A stretch of DNA of 64,000 nucleotides from Flavobacterium sp. N502536 (GTDB lineage Bacteria; Bacteroidota; Bacteroidia; Flavobacteriales; Flavobacteriaceae), in contig NZ_CP110011.1 in NCBI RefSeq assembly GCF_025947345.1, forward strand, positions 4,340,001 through 4,404,000, in the 5' to 3' direction. Positions within the stretch are counted from its first letter, which is position 1; each line of letters opens with the position of its first letter. Made by a program: the position numbers and the translations under genes. This document shows, in pieces, positions 62,864-64,000 of this stretch. The notes below the pieces were generated by a model. It made no database searches and had not been told where the DNA came from. It worked only from the letters and a program-made list of their open reading frames with translations.

Positions 62864-63610
62864 ATGAATACCAAAATTACTCCATTAAAATCAAACCTTC
62901 TTTTTTCTGCTTTTGCGCTACTTGCCCTTCTGACAGGTTGTAGCAACGAAGAAGAAAGATGGACAGATGTAAAAGAAAAGCCCATTACAGAAATAGTTAC
63001 AACTCTGGATGCCAAAAGAATTATCTCTTTTCGCGTAACAAATCCGGGGACTACACAGGTGATCCATAGTGCCGTAAACAATTTAAAGAAAACAGTTACG
63101 GTATACCTGCCTTCTTATTATGAATACCAATATCTTGAAGCAGCCATAACAGTACCCGCCAATACTACTATTTCGCCTGCTGCTAAGGAGCTTATACCTG
63201 TTTTCAGCAAAACTCCGGTAACCTATACCACCAAAGCTACCGACGGTACCACTGCTGTTTACACGGTGAATGTGGTGATACAACAGCCTAAATTAGTGGT
63301 AAATGAGGTTTCAAATGCAACCGATCCTTTTTTGATTAGTACAGACAGTCCGCTTACTGTAAAAGGGCAAAACTTCCTGCCGTCGTATGAGGTTACAAAA
63401 ATATTTGTAGTAGATGCACAGGGCAATAAAAAATGGCAGATGAAACAATACAATGAAGGTCTGGACATTGGAAGTTTTTATGCAATGTATGTATTTGCAG
63501 ACAATGCCAATACTGTTGTCCCTCTTAAATCGGATACCGATTACTGGTTCATGATGGAAAGTTACAATCTGTCGGCCACAATGAAATATCCGTTCCGAAT
63601 AACAAACTAA
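62864..63610 (+). CDS. Lipoprotein with DUF5018-like and TIG-like domains
   Basis: A 248-residue lipoprotein: Cys26 followed by SNEEER. Residues about 48-140 resemble the DUF5018 beta-sandwich (KRIISFRV, VTVYLPSYYEYQYLEAAITVPANT, SPAA, PVTYTTKATDGTTAVYTVNV). The remainder contains a TIG/IPT-like segment (STDSPLTVKGQNFLPSYEVTKIFVVD). It is 14 bp from the second HmuY gene, so it belongs to the heme operon, perhaps as a surface binding or scaffold protein. No ligand is predictable. Confidence 0.7.
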   Translation: MNTKITPLKSNLLFSAFALLALLTGCSNEEERWTDVKEKPITEIVTTLDAKRIISFRVTNPGTTQVIHSAVNNLKKTVTVYLPSYYEYQYLEAAITVPANTTISPAAKELIPVFSKTPVTYTTKATDGTTAVYTVNVVIQQPKLVVNEVSNATDPFLISTDSPLTVKGQNFLPSYEVTKIFVVDAQGNKKWQMKQYNEGLDIGSFYAMYVFADNANTVVPLKSDTDYWFMMESYNLSATMKYPFRITN

Positions 63611-63689
63611 ATTTCAGAAACATAAAAATGCCTGTTTATACTGCCGAGGTAATAAAAGAAGCCACTTAATCTATCAAATATAAATCATT

Positions 63690-64000
63690 ATGAAAAAAAT
63701 AATTCTATCAATTTTAGCAGTGGCTGCTATTTCATTTACATCTTGTAGTACTGACGAACAAAATGCAGAAACACAAGCAGTAGCAAACGAACAATCGCAA
63801 GGAACCAATTTAACTAAGAAATCGGCTTTAGCCCTTTGCACGGTTACTTCAACTTCTGTTACTGTAAACAGAACTGCAGCCCCTTCGTCTACTTACACAA
63901 ACTGGACTCCTGTTGCTGCCGCAATTGGAGGTGTTAATGTTCAATGGGAAGGAATCTACGGTGGTTCAATCCGTCCGGTAGGTAATACCGGTAAATGGTA
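63690..64000 (+). CDS. Lipoprotein of unknown function, 5' part only
   Basis: ATG 63690 opens a frame that runs off the right edge (103 codons seen). Lipobox Cys19 (FTSC) is followed by STDEQ, then a Gln/Asn/Ala-rich linker and a region beginning ALCTVTSTSVTVNRTAAPSST. No family recognised. It follows the DUF5018-like gene by 79 bp in the same direction and probably extends the heme operon; HmuY-type or related domains could lie beyond the edge. Confidence 0.75.
   Translation, partial: MKKIILSILAVAAISFTSCSTDEQNAETQAVANEQSQGTNLTKKSALALCTVTSTSVTVNRTAAPSSTYTNWTPVAAAIGGVNVQWEGIYGGSIRPVGNTGKW

Noticed and set aside
1..64000. Prophage or large integrative element
   Set aside because: No integrase, phage structural or conjugation genes, no tRNA-linked attachment duplication, and neighbouring operons look like ordinary chromosomal Flavobacterium functions.

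Overview
The window looks like chromosome of a Flavobacterium-like member of the Bacteroidota. The evidence is low GC, very AT-rich intergenic DNA, promoters of the Bacteroidota form (TAnnTTTG at -7), a SusC/SusD pair, carboxypeptidase-regulatory-like N-termini on TonB-dependent receptors, surface-type lipoproteins with acidic residues just after the lipobox Cys, and a secreted subtilase with a type IX secretion sorting domain. I found no rRNA, tRNA, CRISPR array or intact insertion sequence.

Layout. 1-11 kb, nearly all minus strand: the 5' part of a Tat-exported PhoD-type phosphatase, an amino-acid permease, a DUF1826-like protein, a four-gene exporter operon (ATPase, lipoprotein adaptor, FtsX/DevC-type permease, TolC-type channel), a DUF2141 protein, a DUF6268-like barrel, an AraC regulator and an ArgA-like acetyltransferase. 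11-17 kb: two tiny overlapping ORFs between direct repeats, a PL14-like lipoprotein, a membrane-anchored patatin, an AraC regulator and an SDR. 17-21.6 kb: FdhD with a YdeP-type molybdopterin oxidoreductase, a small protein and a Dyp peroxidase. 22-31.4 kb: an iron-uptake block with a siderophore-type receptor and, on the other strand, a four-gene operon (TonB receptor, DUF4876-like lipoprotein, DUF6850-like barrel, di-heme cytochrome c peroxidase). 31.9-34 kb: a compact pair of ATP-cone/PD-(D/E)XK nuclease and beta-CASP metallo-beta-lactamase. 34-39 kb: a SusC/SusD pair without enzymes, whose long leader carries a candidate antisense sRNA. 39.6-42.4 kb: a protein shaped like an alpha-helical pore-forming toxin and a dense array of palindromic repeats. 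42.5-50 kb: DoxX, two VOC proteins, a GlxA-type regulator, and a methyltransferase, sulfatase and beta-propeller-like protein. 50-57 kb: the T9SS subtilase and a three-gene cassette of unknown role. 57-64 kb: a PhyH-type dioxygenase and a heme-uptake operon (TonB receptor, two HmuY-type lipoproteins and further lipoproteins, the last running off the end).

How the genes work together. Three TonB receptors (starts 22048, 31409 and 58897) share the octamer GTCTAAAT in their promoter regions, in two cases just upstream of a TATATTTG -7 element. This points to one regulator, probably iron-responsive, controlling siderophore uptake, the peroxidase operon and heme uptake. The most novel signals are the antisense sRNA opposite the susC leader, the toxin-like protein next to the repeat array, and the 53-57 kb cassette.
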